From an uncultured Mucilaginibacter sp. (GTDB lineage: Bacteria; Bacteroidota; Bacteroidia; Sphingobacteriales; Sphingobacteriaceae), in NCBI RefSeq assembly GCF_946481715.1, contig NZ_CAMLOV010000143.1, positions 1 to 14,514 on the forward strand: a stretch of 14,514 bases of DNA, given 5' to 3'. Under the pieces are notes generated by a model. That model was given only the letters and a program-made list of their open reading frames with translations, did not search any database and was not told the DNA's origin. Positions 1 through 6,539 of this stretch are shown here, piece after piece (position 1 is the stretch's first letter; the number at the start of each line of letters is the position of its first letter). The position numbers and the translations under genes are program-made.

Positions 1-710
1 CGGGCATAGGCAGTCAATTCCTGCAGTTTTAGCTTACCACTGCTATCCGCATAAAATGCCTTTTTAAATCCGTCACCGCTTTCAATTCTGGTTTTCACCT
101 CACCGGTTTCTTCATCACTGTAGAGGCTGTCCTGCGGTAAAATCATATCCAACCGCACTAAAACACCAGATACGGGTTCGCCTTTGCTTAAAATATGGCC
201 GGTGATGCCGTAAGTACCCATAGCCAGGTCGGTTTGAGCTGGCAGTTTCATCGGCGCGTTGCGTTCGCTCACAAATAGCAGCGAATCATCACCGGTGTAA
301 CCTAATAATGAACGTGAAGCGGTTACACGGCTTTTAAATGATTTGCCCCCGTTTTGAAAGGCATCGTCGGCCACAACATAGTATTTCTTTTTGTTAAGCT
401 CACCAACGTTATCAATTTTTACACCGGTGCCTATGTTTTGGCCAACCGTTTTGGTTATCAGATCGATATCCTTTTTGTCCTCAAAATAATAGCCTTTAGT
501 AAGCAGCCCGTGTATTTTTCCTGCAGGGTCTTTATCGTTCAGGTTAACCATGGTACCATCGGCAAGGCGCTTATCAACATCAGCAAAGCGCACCTGTAAA
601 ACGGTGTAGAGTTTGTAAAAAAGCACACCAAATAAGATGGCTACAAGCAGCAGGAAAACCCGCTCCTTACTACGGCTGGTGGAGATTTCTTGCTGTTTAC
701 CTTGTTCCAT
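1..710 (-). CDS. Membrane-anchored extracytoplasmic protein, N-terminal part (3' end outside window)
   Basis: An open frame of 236 codons runs from an ATG at 710-708 off the left edge. Residues 1-17 are polar and basic (ending SRSKER). Residues 18-35 (VFLLLVAILFGVLFYKLY) form one membrane segment, so by the positive-inside rule the rest should lie outside the cytoplasm. Residues 166-187 (TYGITGHILSKGEPVSGVLV) resemble the start of a carboxypeptidase-regulatory/CnaB-like beta-sandwich, followed by acidic DSLYSDEETGE. The start codon lies inside the end of the phosphatase gene (14-base overlap), which implies translational coupling and membership of the kinase/phosphatase operon. I do not recognise the full protein. 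In analogous loci a SEDS (FtsW/RodA-like) or penicillin-binding-type membrane protein sits near such genes, and a long continuation into one is possible, but nothing visible proves it. The frame is certain; the function is unknown. Confidence 0.8.
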   Translation of the reverse strand, partial: MEQGKQQEISTSRSKERVFLLLVAILFGVLFYKLYTVLQVRFADVDKRLADGTMVNLNDKDPAGKIHGLLTKGYYFEDKKDIDLITKTVGQNIGTGVKIDNVGELNKKKYYVVADDAFQNGGKSFKSRVTASRSLLGYTGDDSLLFVSERNAPMKLPAQTDLAMGTYGITGHILSKGEPVSGVLVRLDMILPQDSLYSDEETGEVKTRIESGDGFKKAFYADSSGKLKLQELTAYA

Positions 711-2163
711 TGGCAGGTTTGGTAGATTTACTTACAGAATCTGCATACAACACTGTAACCGGGAAGCCCTCGGTAACCGGTTTGCCCAAAGGCAGTATAA
801 ATGCACGCAGTACAGGCGTATTGCAATTTATAAATTGTACATTTTTCAGGTGGAGGTCGGTGTTATGGGTGCTTACACCAACCGTAAAGCCCTGTAACTT
901 AATATTTTCTAAACCAATGGCTTTAGCTCCTTTAAACACCGAAAATGCCGGCCCCTTGTAGGCTGTATCGCATTGCAAGGTTAAGCTGCCTTTTACTTTA
1001 ATAAACAAGCGTGGTTTGCTAATATCCAGGGTATCGCTAACGATAACGGGTTGCTTAAAAAGGGAATCGATCAGGGTAACGGTATCGCCCTTAGCCATAT
1101 TAATAGCGTTTTGCAGCTGAATTTCCTGCGCATTGCGCGGTTGTTTTTCAGGATTTTTTGGGGTTGTTTGCTCGGCAACCGGTTTATTTATTTCCTTTTG
1201 CCATTGCAGGTAATAATACAATGCGGCGCCTAAGAAGGCAATACAAAGTATGGCTAATATTACGCTGAGCATATTGCTTTTTTTTGCAGGCATAGCTTTT
1301 TGTTTTTCGGGGTTAATAGCCGCTTTAACGGCCTGATGTTCTTTTTTTACCTCGGCGGCCGGCTCATCATTTTTTTTTATTTCCACAGTTGGTGCCGTTT
1401 GCACCTGGTTTACAGGCAGCTTATCGTTCTGCACCAACACCACAGTAATGTTATCATGGCCGCCATTTTTATTGGCCGCATGGATCAGCCGTGTAGCTTT
1501 TTCCTGCAAGGATATTTTTTGAGTGATGATATCGGTAATATCAACTTTGTTTACCATATCCGTGAGCCCATCGCTGCAAAGCAGCAGCATATCGCCCGGT
1601 AAAAACGGGGACTGCCCGGTTTCGATGAAGCTTTCGTCGGCGTCTATCTGGCTGGTAAAACCGAGGGCTTTATTGATCTCATTGCGTTTGGGATGATCCA
1701 TCGCTTCCTTCTCCGTAAGCCTTCCCGAGTCTTCAAGAAAACCAACAAAGGAATGGTCTTTAGAGATTTTCACCAGTGTGGTATCGCGCAGCAGATACAA
1801 ACGGGTATCGCCTACGTGGGCATAGTAAAAAAGATTATTTTGGATATCTACCAGTGCCATAGTGGCTACACAAGCCATGCTATCCAGTTCCTTTACCTCC
1901 TGTTTTTTTGCGGATATAGCATTATTAGCCAGCTTAAACGACTCGATCATCGCAGGGATCGCGTCGCCTTGCTTATCGCTCAGGTAATCAAGCATTTGCT
2001 CGCGGGCAATTGCAGCGGCCACCTCGCCGCCGTTGTAGCCGCCTACGCCATCAATAACACTGGCCAGTATTAATTGGCTGCTTAAACGCTGGGCAATAAA
2101 CGTATCCTCGTTATTGCTGCGTACCTTGCCGGTATCGGTTAATCCAAAAAAGTTTTCAGCCAT
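697..2163 (-). CDS. Membrane-anchored PP2C-family Ser/Thr protein phosphatase
   Basis: The protein has 488 residues. Residues 1-245 are a PPM/PP2C metallophosphatase domain that removes phosphate from Ser/Thr on proteins. Its motifs are in order: RSNNED (15-20), DGVGG (38-42), HVGDTRLYLL (116-125), KDHS (135-138), CSDGLTD (196-202) and GGHDN (234-238). The metal-binding Asp residues of DG (38), SDG (198) and HDN (237) are all present. A charged linker (about 250-295) leads to a membrane segment at about 297-319 and a C-terminal extracytoplasmic domain of about 165 residues. That domain has short repeating strands (IENIKLQGF-, LHLKNVQFI-like) suggestive of a right-handed beta-helix. Bacterial PP2Cs of the PstP type have a similar layout, though PstP's outer tail is short. 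It is the natural antagonist of the two upstream kinases. The start overlaps the end of the 32-residue microprotein by 8 bases, and its end overlaps the next gene by 14. Confidence 0.95.
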   Translation of the reverse strand: MAENFFGLTDTGKVRSNNEDTFIAQRLSSQLILASVIDGVGGYNGGEVAAAIAREQMLDYLSDKQGDAIPAMIESFKLANNAISAKKQEVKELDSMACVATMALVDIQNNLFYYAHVGDTRLYLLRDTTLVKISKDHSFVGFLEDSGRLTEKEAMDHPKRNEINKALGFTSQIDADESFIETGQSPFLPGDMLLLCSDGLTDMVNKVDITDIITQKISLQEKATRLIHAANKNGGHDNITVVLVQNDKLPVNQVQTAPTVEIKKNDEPAAEVKKEHQAVKAAINPEKQKAMPAKKSNMLSVILAILCIAFLGAALYYYLQWQKEINKPVAEQTTPKNPEKQPRNAQEIQLQNAINMAKGDTVTLIDSLFKQPVIVSDTLDISKPRLFIKVKGSLTLQCDTAYKGPAFSVFKGAKAIGLENIKLQGFTVGVSTHNTDLHLKNVQFINCNTPVLRAFILPLGKPVTEGFPVTVLYADSVSKSTKPANGTR

Positions 2164-2254
2164 TAGTTTTACCGGAGTTTTTAATATCGATAAAGTGTGT
2201 TGCCAGCAGGCAAACCACCAGTACCAATAAGCCTATGGATAATATTTGCGACAT
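2156..2254 (-). CDS. 32-residue single-pass membrane microprotein
   Basis: A 33-codon frame too short for ordinary gene calling fills the gap between the FHA-like gene and the phosphatase. It begins ATG-TCG-CAA (MSQILS...) four bases after the upstream stop codon. It ends in TGA, which sits inside the phosphatase start (ATGGCTGA, an 8-base overlap). The product has a hydrophobic core at residues 4-19 (ILSIGLLVLVVCLLAT) and a polar tail (HFIDIKNSGKTNG), the form of a small single-pass membrane protein. An AAGG lies just upstream of the ATG and could serve as a ribosome binding site. Without this frame there would be a roughly 95-base hole in an otherwise gapless gene series. The tight start/stop junctions on both sides are the main argument that it is translated. 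By position it could regulate or tether one of the membrane kinases or the phosphatase. No homologue is known to me. Confidence 0.7.
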   Translation of the reverse strand: MSQILSIGLLVLVVCLLATHFIDIKNSGKTNG

Positions 2255-2258
2255 AACC

Positions 2259-3221
2259 TTATGATTTAAAAAGGTTTAAACCAATAATGCCGTTCAGTAA
2301 TATACGCGAATTTACCGGCAGCTCCACCCATTTTGGCGAATTGATGTCGCTGGTAGGTACCGCCATTTCGTTCAAAGTGGTCATTTCGCCAAAGGATGCG
2401 AGGTAGAACTTGCCATCTGCTTTGTTAAAACGCACTTGTAAATGCGGCGTATTCACCCATTCCGACGGTATTTTAAATACGCTTTGCTCCTCGCGTTCCT
2501 CATCGCTGCCGGATACGATGATGTCGTCGTCCTTCATCAAATACTCCACCTTTTTACCGGCGAACTGCTTATCCGGGATGATGGTCTCAAACCTTGCTAT
2601 GCTTTTCTTATCTTGCTTAATAGCCTCTTTTTCACTGTATTCCAAGTCTTCCTGGTAAGGTATCTCAAAATACCCTTCACTGTAATAGATAAAGCCTTTC
2701 AGGATATCCTGGTTCACATCGAACGTTTGCGCTATACCTGTTTGGCGCGGAATGAAGGTTACCCGCAGGTTTTCTTCCTTTTTTGCTGGCTGGTTACTGT
2801 TGCCCGGCAGCAGTTTGCCCATAAAACCTTTATCGCCGCGCTGGTAATCGGGGTGCGACACCAGGCGAAACACCCATTTTGAACCCGATGGCTCAACTTT
2901 TTTGCCTTCGACGCGGTAATCTCTTAATATCTCGTAAAACTTCTTTACGGTTTCCTGTACTATCAAGCCAAAAAGACCCTGTTTATTCTCTACAAATTCT
3001 TTATAATCATCTGCATTAAAGCTTATTATAAATTCGTGATAAAATACAACGCGGTCGGCAAATGATAGGTCCTTGATAGAATCCTGAAATTTTTCTACGA
3101 TATAGGTATAAACGCTATCCGGCGTAAGTGCAGGTATTTTGCCGTTTACACCGATGCTTTCTTTGGTTAGAAACCAATCCTGTATACCTATGCGCTGCCA
3201 AAAATTTGGTTTCGATTCCAT
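2259..3221 (-). CDS. Divergent FHA-like / FhaA-N-like cytosolic signalling protein
   Basis: A 320-residue protein with no signal peptide or membrane segment. Residues about 30-125 (helices around TPDSVYTYIVEKFQ; then FYHEFIISFNADDYKEF and a helix LFGLIVQETVKKFYEIL; then WVFRLVSHP) have the alternating pattern I associate with the N-terminal domain of FhaA-type proteins (DUF3662). The C-terminal ~60 residues (LQVRFNKADGKFYLASFG-EMTTLNEMAVP, then WVELPVNSRILLNGIIGLNLF) match the last strands of an FHA fold, where normal members read DLGSTNGTFVNG and DGDRIRLG. The canonical phosphothreonine-contacting Ser/Arg and Asn-Gly residues are not obvious, so it may be a degenerate FHA scaffold. It lies between the kinases and the phosphatase, which fits a role reading or scaffolding the phosphorylation. 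Kinase 1 ends 128 bases upstream; the microprotein starts 4 bases downstream. Both domain calls are by eye only. Confidence 0.6.
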   Translation of the reverse strand: MESKPNFWQRIGIQDWFLTKESIGVNGKIPALTPDSVYTYIVEKFQDSIKDLSFADRVVFYHEFIISFNADDYKEFVENKQGLFGLIVQETVKKFYEILRDYRVEGKKVEPSGSKWVFRLVSHPDYQRGDKGFMGKLLPGNSNQPAKKEENLRVTFIPRQTGIAQTFDVNQDILKGFIYYSEGYFEIPYQEDLEYSEKEAIKQDKKSIARFETIIPDKQFAGKKVEYLMKDDDIIVSGSDEEREEQSVFKIPSEWVNTPHLQVRFNKADGKFYLASFGEMTTLNEMAVPTSDINSPKWVELPVNSRILLNGIIGLNLFKS

Positions 3222-3349
3222 TTGTGCTATAAAAATTCAAACATGATTACTGAACAGAAAACAGCAACAGATGTTTTTGCCCGTTCAGCTATAATTTATG
3301 TTGTTGATGACAACACCAACAACGGTTCAACACTTACAACAGCTCGTCT

Positions 3350-4750
3350 TTATTGATTTGCAGATGTATCTATCGTCGCTGCACTGTCCTTAAGCATTTT
3401 AATAGCATTTATACTGTCTATACTTGCTTTTATTATACTATCGCGCCGGTGTCTTAATGAATCGGCGCGCTGCCGCTTTTCCTTATACAAATCATTTGCA
3501 GGTACATCATCCTGTGGGTTAGCCATTTGCGCTGTATCGCTTGCATTCTGCACCGTGTCTTGTGTAGTGTTAGTTTTTGGCAGGCGCGCATCTTTTTTGA
3601 GGAACGCCGCATATACAGAAAAGCCTACAAACAGCACCAGCAATGCTACTAAAGCATTGAAAGCCAGCTTAGATACTACCATTTTCGATTCATCATCGGG
3701 CACGTTTGAAGTATTTTCGCCCCCCTCCTGGCTTGCCGATTGCAACTCGAGCACTTGTTCCTGCAGCTTTTTATTCTCTGCTTTCAGCGACTCAATATTC
3801 GCTTTTGATACCCCGCCAATGCCGCCGCTGCTGCCGGTTGGCGCAACAAGGCTGCCGGTTACTATGGCATCGTGCAACTCCTGCCCGTCGGCGTACCTGT
3901 CCTCCGGCTTTTTTTGGAGGCATTTTTTAATGAGGTTAAGCAGCCATGCCGGTACTTGCATCTCCTGCCGCATCTTTTGCTCAGGCCATTCCTCGGGGAG
4001 GTTTAGCTTGCGGGCACGCAGTGGATCAGGCACTTCCGATTCCATGTGGCCAAGCATTACGGCGTTGCGGCCGGTATCGCCTTCGCCGGTTAAGGGGAAG
4101 GGTACTTGCCCGGTAAGCAGTTCGTAAAGGATAACGCCGTAGCTATATATATCCGTCTGTAACAGCATCTTACCCTCGTGCTGCTCGGGCGCCATAAACT
4201 CGGCGGCGCCTGCATGGCGTATACTGCTGCGGCGCTGTTCCTCGCTCATGATGGCCAGCCCGAAATCCAGCAGCACATAGTTGCCGGTATGGATATTGTA
4301 CTTTACATTATTGCTTTTTATATCTCCATGCTTAACCCCCACTTTATGGCAATGCGCTAAGGCACAGGCTAATTGGTCGGCTACTTTAAGTAGTTCTTTA
4401 AGCGTGAATATTTTTTCGTGAGGCGGGGCAAGGAGTTCGTTGAGATCCGGGCCATCGATGTATTCCATCTCAATGTATGGGAACGCACCGCTCTCGGTAA
4501 CACCAAAGCTTAATATTTTTACGATGTTTGGATTTGGTATCTCGTTGACTTTCTGAAGTTTAGCTACTTCGTTCTTAAAGTTGCGGTAGTTTTTATCGTC
4601 GCCGCTTTCGGTGTGGATGGGGGTTGGTATCAGCTTTACGGCCGAATATATGGTACCCGTTCGCTTACCTTTGTATACCGATCCCTGCCCGCCTGTGCGC
4701 AAGGCGCCAAGGTTTTCCAAACCCTCTGCTATTGTAAATACTTTACTCAT
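3350..4750 (-). CDS. Membrane Ser/Thr protein kinase (paralogue 1), HGD-type
   Basis: A 466-residue eukaryotic-like (Hanks-type) protein kinase. The catalytic domain spans about 10-295: glycine loop GGQGSVYKG (20-28), ATP-binding Lys39 (SAVK), helix-C Glu61, catalytic loop HGDIKSNN (141-148), DFG (162-164), APE (187-189), Asp200 and Arg285. The Arg before the catalytic Asp is replaced by Gly (HGD not HRD), so it is a non-RD kinase, but the catalytic Asp, Lys and Asn remain. A coiled-coil-like stretch (about 316-338) precedes a membrane segment (about 362-384). The outer tail of about 80 residues is rich in Asp, Ser, Lys and Arg and contains no recognised sensor domain. The first 160 residues are about 86% identical (hand count) to the neighbouring kinase, so the two arose by tandem duplication. 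Its start context (ATAAATGAG) is the same as in the paralogue. Likely partners are the FHA-like protein and PP2C downstream. Confidence 0.95.
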   Translation of the reverse strand: MSKVFTIAEGLENLGALRTGGQGSVYKGKRTGTIYSAVKLIPTPIHTESGDDKNYRNFKNEVAKLQKVNEIPNPNIVKILSFGVTESGAFPYIEMEYIDGPDLNELLAPPHEKIFTLKELLKVADQLACALAHCHKVGVKHGDIKSNNVKYNIHTGNYVLLDFGLAIMSEEQRRSSIRHAGAAEFMAPEQHEGKMLLQTDIYSYGVILYELLTGQVPFPLTGEGDTGRNAVMLGHMESEVPDPLRARKLNLPEEWPEQKMRQEMQVPAWLLNLIKKCLQKKPEDRYADGQELHDAIVTGSLVAPTGSSGGIGGVSKANIESLKAENKKLQEQVLELQSASQEGGENTSNVPDDESKMVVSKLAFNALVALLVLFVGFSVYAAFLKKDARLPKTNTTQDTVQNASDTAQMANPQDDVPANDLYKEKRQRADSLRHRRDSIIKASIDSINAIKMLKDSAATIDTSANQ

Positions 4751-4803
4751 TTATCCTGTTAAAATTACCACTGCCGGTATAACGGCTAACCTGCTATGAA
4801 ATT

Positions 4804-4827
4804 ACAACAAAGCCGCCGCTTTGTTGT
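4804..4827 (-). terminator. Perfect 10-bp hairpin between the two kinase genes
   Basis: ACAACAAAGC (4804-4813) and GCTTTGTTGT (4818-4827) are perfect inverted arms around a 4-base loop. The hairpin lies about 100 bases after kinase 2 stops and 53 bases before kinase 1 starts. On the minus strand it is followed only by AATTTCAT, so it lacks a proper T-run. It could be a terminator, an attenuator or an mRNA-stabilising element in the kinase 1 leader. The structure is certain; the role is not. Confidence 0.5.
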
Positions 4828-4855
4828 GTGCAAAAAAAATTACTTTTAAAAACTT

Positions 4856-4876
4856 AAAAAAAACCGAGTAAATCGG
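4856..4876 (-). terminator. Weak intrinsic terminator candidate after kinase 2
   Basis: On the minus strand a short stem CCGA/TCGG with a 5-base loop (4864-4876) is followed directly by eight T residues (4856-4863), 50 bases past the stop of kinase 2. The stem has only four pairs. A second ACCGA just upstream offers an alternative pairing. It could reduce readthrough into kinase 1. Confidence 0.3.
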
Positions 4877-4925
4877 AGAAAAATCGGTGGAAATCTTTGA
4901 AATACCGGGCATTTCCGACAGATGC

Positions 4926-6320
4926 CTAAATCCTATTTTTTATGCCGAAAATACTTTTTAAAATGGATACAAAAAGGTTTAAAAGTTTAATGGCCGTTGG
5001 GTTATGCCGGTACACCTGCCACAACAAAATAGTGGCAAATAGCAGCGCACCAAGGGCACTCAATAAAATATAAAGCACCGGTTTTGACAGAACTATTTTT
5101 GCCGGGTGGGCAAAGGACTCGGGCGCCTGCATTTTATCCATCGCCGCCTGGATGTCGCTGTCCTGCACCTTCTCCCCTTTTCCGTTTTCGCGCAGCAGCT
5201 CGTTTAGCCGGCTGTGGTGCAGTTTCACCTGGTCGTGCAAGTAGTAGGCCTTATTTTCGTCGGCCAGCATTTCCGACGGTTTGGAATTGTACAGCAATAT
5301 CATATCGGAGATCAGCCTATCCTGCAATTGGTTTTTGATAAGCTGTAGTTTTAACGACCATTCGATATCGGCATACTGCTTATCCGTTTCGGCTACTGCC
5401 GGTATGGGTTCCATGCGGGTTTGGTGTACCGATAAGGTCTCATACAATTCAAGCGCATCGGCAAAACGTTCCGTAGGTTCCTTTTCCAGGCATTTGGCAA
5501 CCAGCTTCAGCATCCACTCGGGCACCTGCATTTCGCTGGCTTTTTTTTCTTTCACCCAGTTATCGGGCAGGTTGGCTTTGCGCCGCTCCAACAGATCGGG
5601 CACTGGCGCCTCCATGTGTTTTAGCATGATGGCGTTGCGGCCGTTCTCGCCGTTTCCGGTTAGCACAAAAGGCACCTCTCCTGCCAGCAGTTCGTAAAGG
5701 ATAACGCCATAACTGTATACATCACTTTGGGGCAGCATTTTGCCATCGTACTGTTCGGGTGCCATAAACTCCACCGCACCGGCATTGCGCATACTGCTAC
5801 GGCGCTGCTCCTGCGTCATGATGGCCAGCCCAAAATCAAGCAGTACATAATTGCCGCTGTGGATATTGTATTTTACGTTATTGCTTTTCAGGTCTCCGTG
5901 TTTTACGCCCAGGCGGTGGCAATGCGCCAGGGCGCTGGCCAACTGGTCGGCAACCTTCAAGGTTTCTTTTAGGGTGAAGATATTTTGGTGAGGCGGCAGC
6001 AGCAGTTCGCTCAGGTCGGGGCCGTCGATGTATTCCATCTCTATGAACGGGAAGGAGCCACTTTCGGTTAAGCCATAGCTTAATATCTTTACAATGTTGG
6101 GGTTTGGTATCTCGTTTACCTTTTGCAGCTTGGCAACCTCGTTTTGAAAGTTGCGGTAATTTTTATCGTCCTCGTTCTCCGCATAAATTGGCGTGGGTAT
6201 TAGCTTGATGGCAGAGTAGATAGCACCTGTGCGTTTGCCTTTGTAAACCGAACCCTGCCCGCCGCTGCGCAACGCGCCAAGGTTTTCCAGCCCTTCTGCA
6301 ATGGTAAAAACTTTGCTCAT
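4926..6320 (-). CDS. Membrane Ser/Thr protein kinase (paralogue 2), HGD-type
   Basis: A 464-residue Hanks-type kinase and first gene of the minus-strand cluster. Motifs fall at the same positions as in its neighbour: GGQGSVYKG (20-28), Lys39, Glu61, HGDLKSNN (141-148), DFG (162-164), APE (187-189) and Arg285. It aligns without gaps with paralogue 1 for nearly 300 residues. After that the two are unrelated. This one has a longer juxtamembrane region (about 300-405) rich in predicted helix (WSLKLQLIKNQLQDRLISDM, then QVKLHHSRLNELLREN), then a membrane segment at about 409-435. It ends in a short amphipathic basic tail (KLLNLFVSILKSIFGIKNRI) rather than an outer sensor domain. This suggests the cytoplasmic juxtamembrane helices set the partner or dimer specificity. 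The 219-base region upstream, shared with the divergent two-component genes, must hold its promoter; I could not pick one out. Confidence 0.95.
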   Translation of the reverse strand: MSKVFTIAEGLENLGALRSGGQGSVYKGKRTGAIYSAIKLIPTPIYAENEDDKNYRNFQNEVAKLQKVNEIPNPNIVKILSYGLTESGSFPFIEMEYIDGPDLSELLLPPHQNIFTLKETLKVADQLASALAHCHRLGVKHGDLKSNNVKYNIHSGNYVLLDFGLAIMTQEQRRSSMRNAGAVEFMAPEQYDGKMLPQSDVYSYGVILYELLAGEVPFVLTGNGENGRNAIMLKHMEAPVPDLLERRKANLPDNWVKEKKASEMQVPEWMLKLVAKCLEKEPTERFADALELYETLSVHQTRMEPIPAVAETDKQYADIEWSLKLQLIKNQLQDRLISDMILLYNSKPSEMLADENKAYYLHDQVKLHHSRLNELLRENGKGEKVQDSDIQAAMDKMQAPESFAHPAKIVLSKPVLYILLSALGALLFATILLWQVYRHNPTAIKLLNLFVSILKSIFGIKNRI

Positions 6321-6420
6321 TTATGGTGCTAATATACTCAACGAATGGATATATAGACTATAGCGGGCTTAGATTGTAAAGTGGGGGTTTGAAAAATATC
6401 GTAGAGCAGCACTGCCCCGT

Positions 6421-6450
6421 ATAGCCATGGTTTCAAACACATCCCTATGG
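6421..6450. repeat. Imperfect palindromic repeat, copy A
   Basis: Begins ATAGCCATGG and ends CATCCCTATGG around a TTTCAAA centre. The halves are imperfect inverted copies. Related copies lie at 11213-11233 (partial, inverted) and 11515-11543. It lies between the divergent kinase and two-component genes. Probably a REP-like non-coding element. Confidence 0.5.
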
Positions 6451-6525
6451 TCAACCAATTCGGGCATAACGCAATCCTGTTTCAATAAAAACCCTTCGCC
6501 CCATATTTTGTTAACCCGGGTAAAT

Positions 6526-6533
6526 TATATTTG
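6526..6533 (+). promoter_or_regulatory. Bacteroidota-type -7 promoter element of the two-component operon
   Basis: TATATTTG is an exact match to the Bacteroidota -7 consensus TAnnTTTG. A TTTG at 6507-6510 could be the -33 element, though the 15-base gap is slightly short. A start site about 7 bases downstream would fall at or next to the ATG at 6540, so the mRNA may be leaderless or nearly so. Confidence 0.5.
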
Positions 6534-6539
6534 CCCGGC

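Noticed and set aside
3300..3323. GTTGTTG/CAACAAC inverted repeat as a terminator of kinase 1
   Set aside because: The 7-bp AT-rich stem has a 10-base loop and no T-run; it is too weak to call.
3243..3356. 37-codon plus-strand frame (MITEQK...) in the gap between kinase 1 and the FHA-like gene
   Set aside because: It runs against the operon, overlaps the kinase stop region, has low-complexity Asn/Thr content and no supporting context.
3555..4127. 190-codon plus-strand frame opposite kinase 1
   Set aside because: It is antisense to an unambiguous kinase domain, with biased Ser/Cys/Pro composition typical of a shadow frame.
1..6320. Type VI secretion post-translational module (PpkA/PppA/Fha)
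   Set aside because: There are no T6SS structural genes in the window, and the layout fits a stand-alone membrane signalling operon better. The left flank could still change this.
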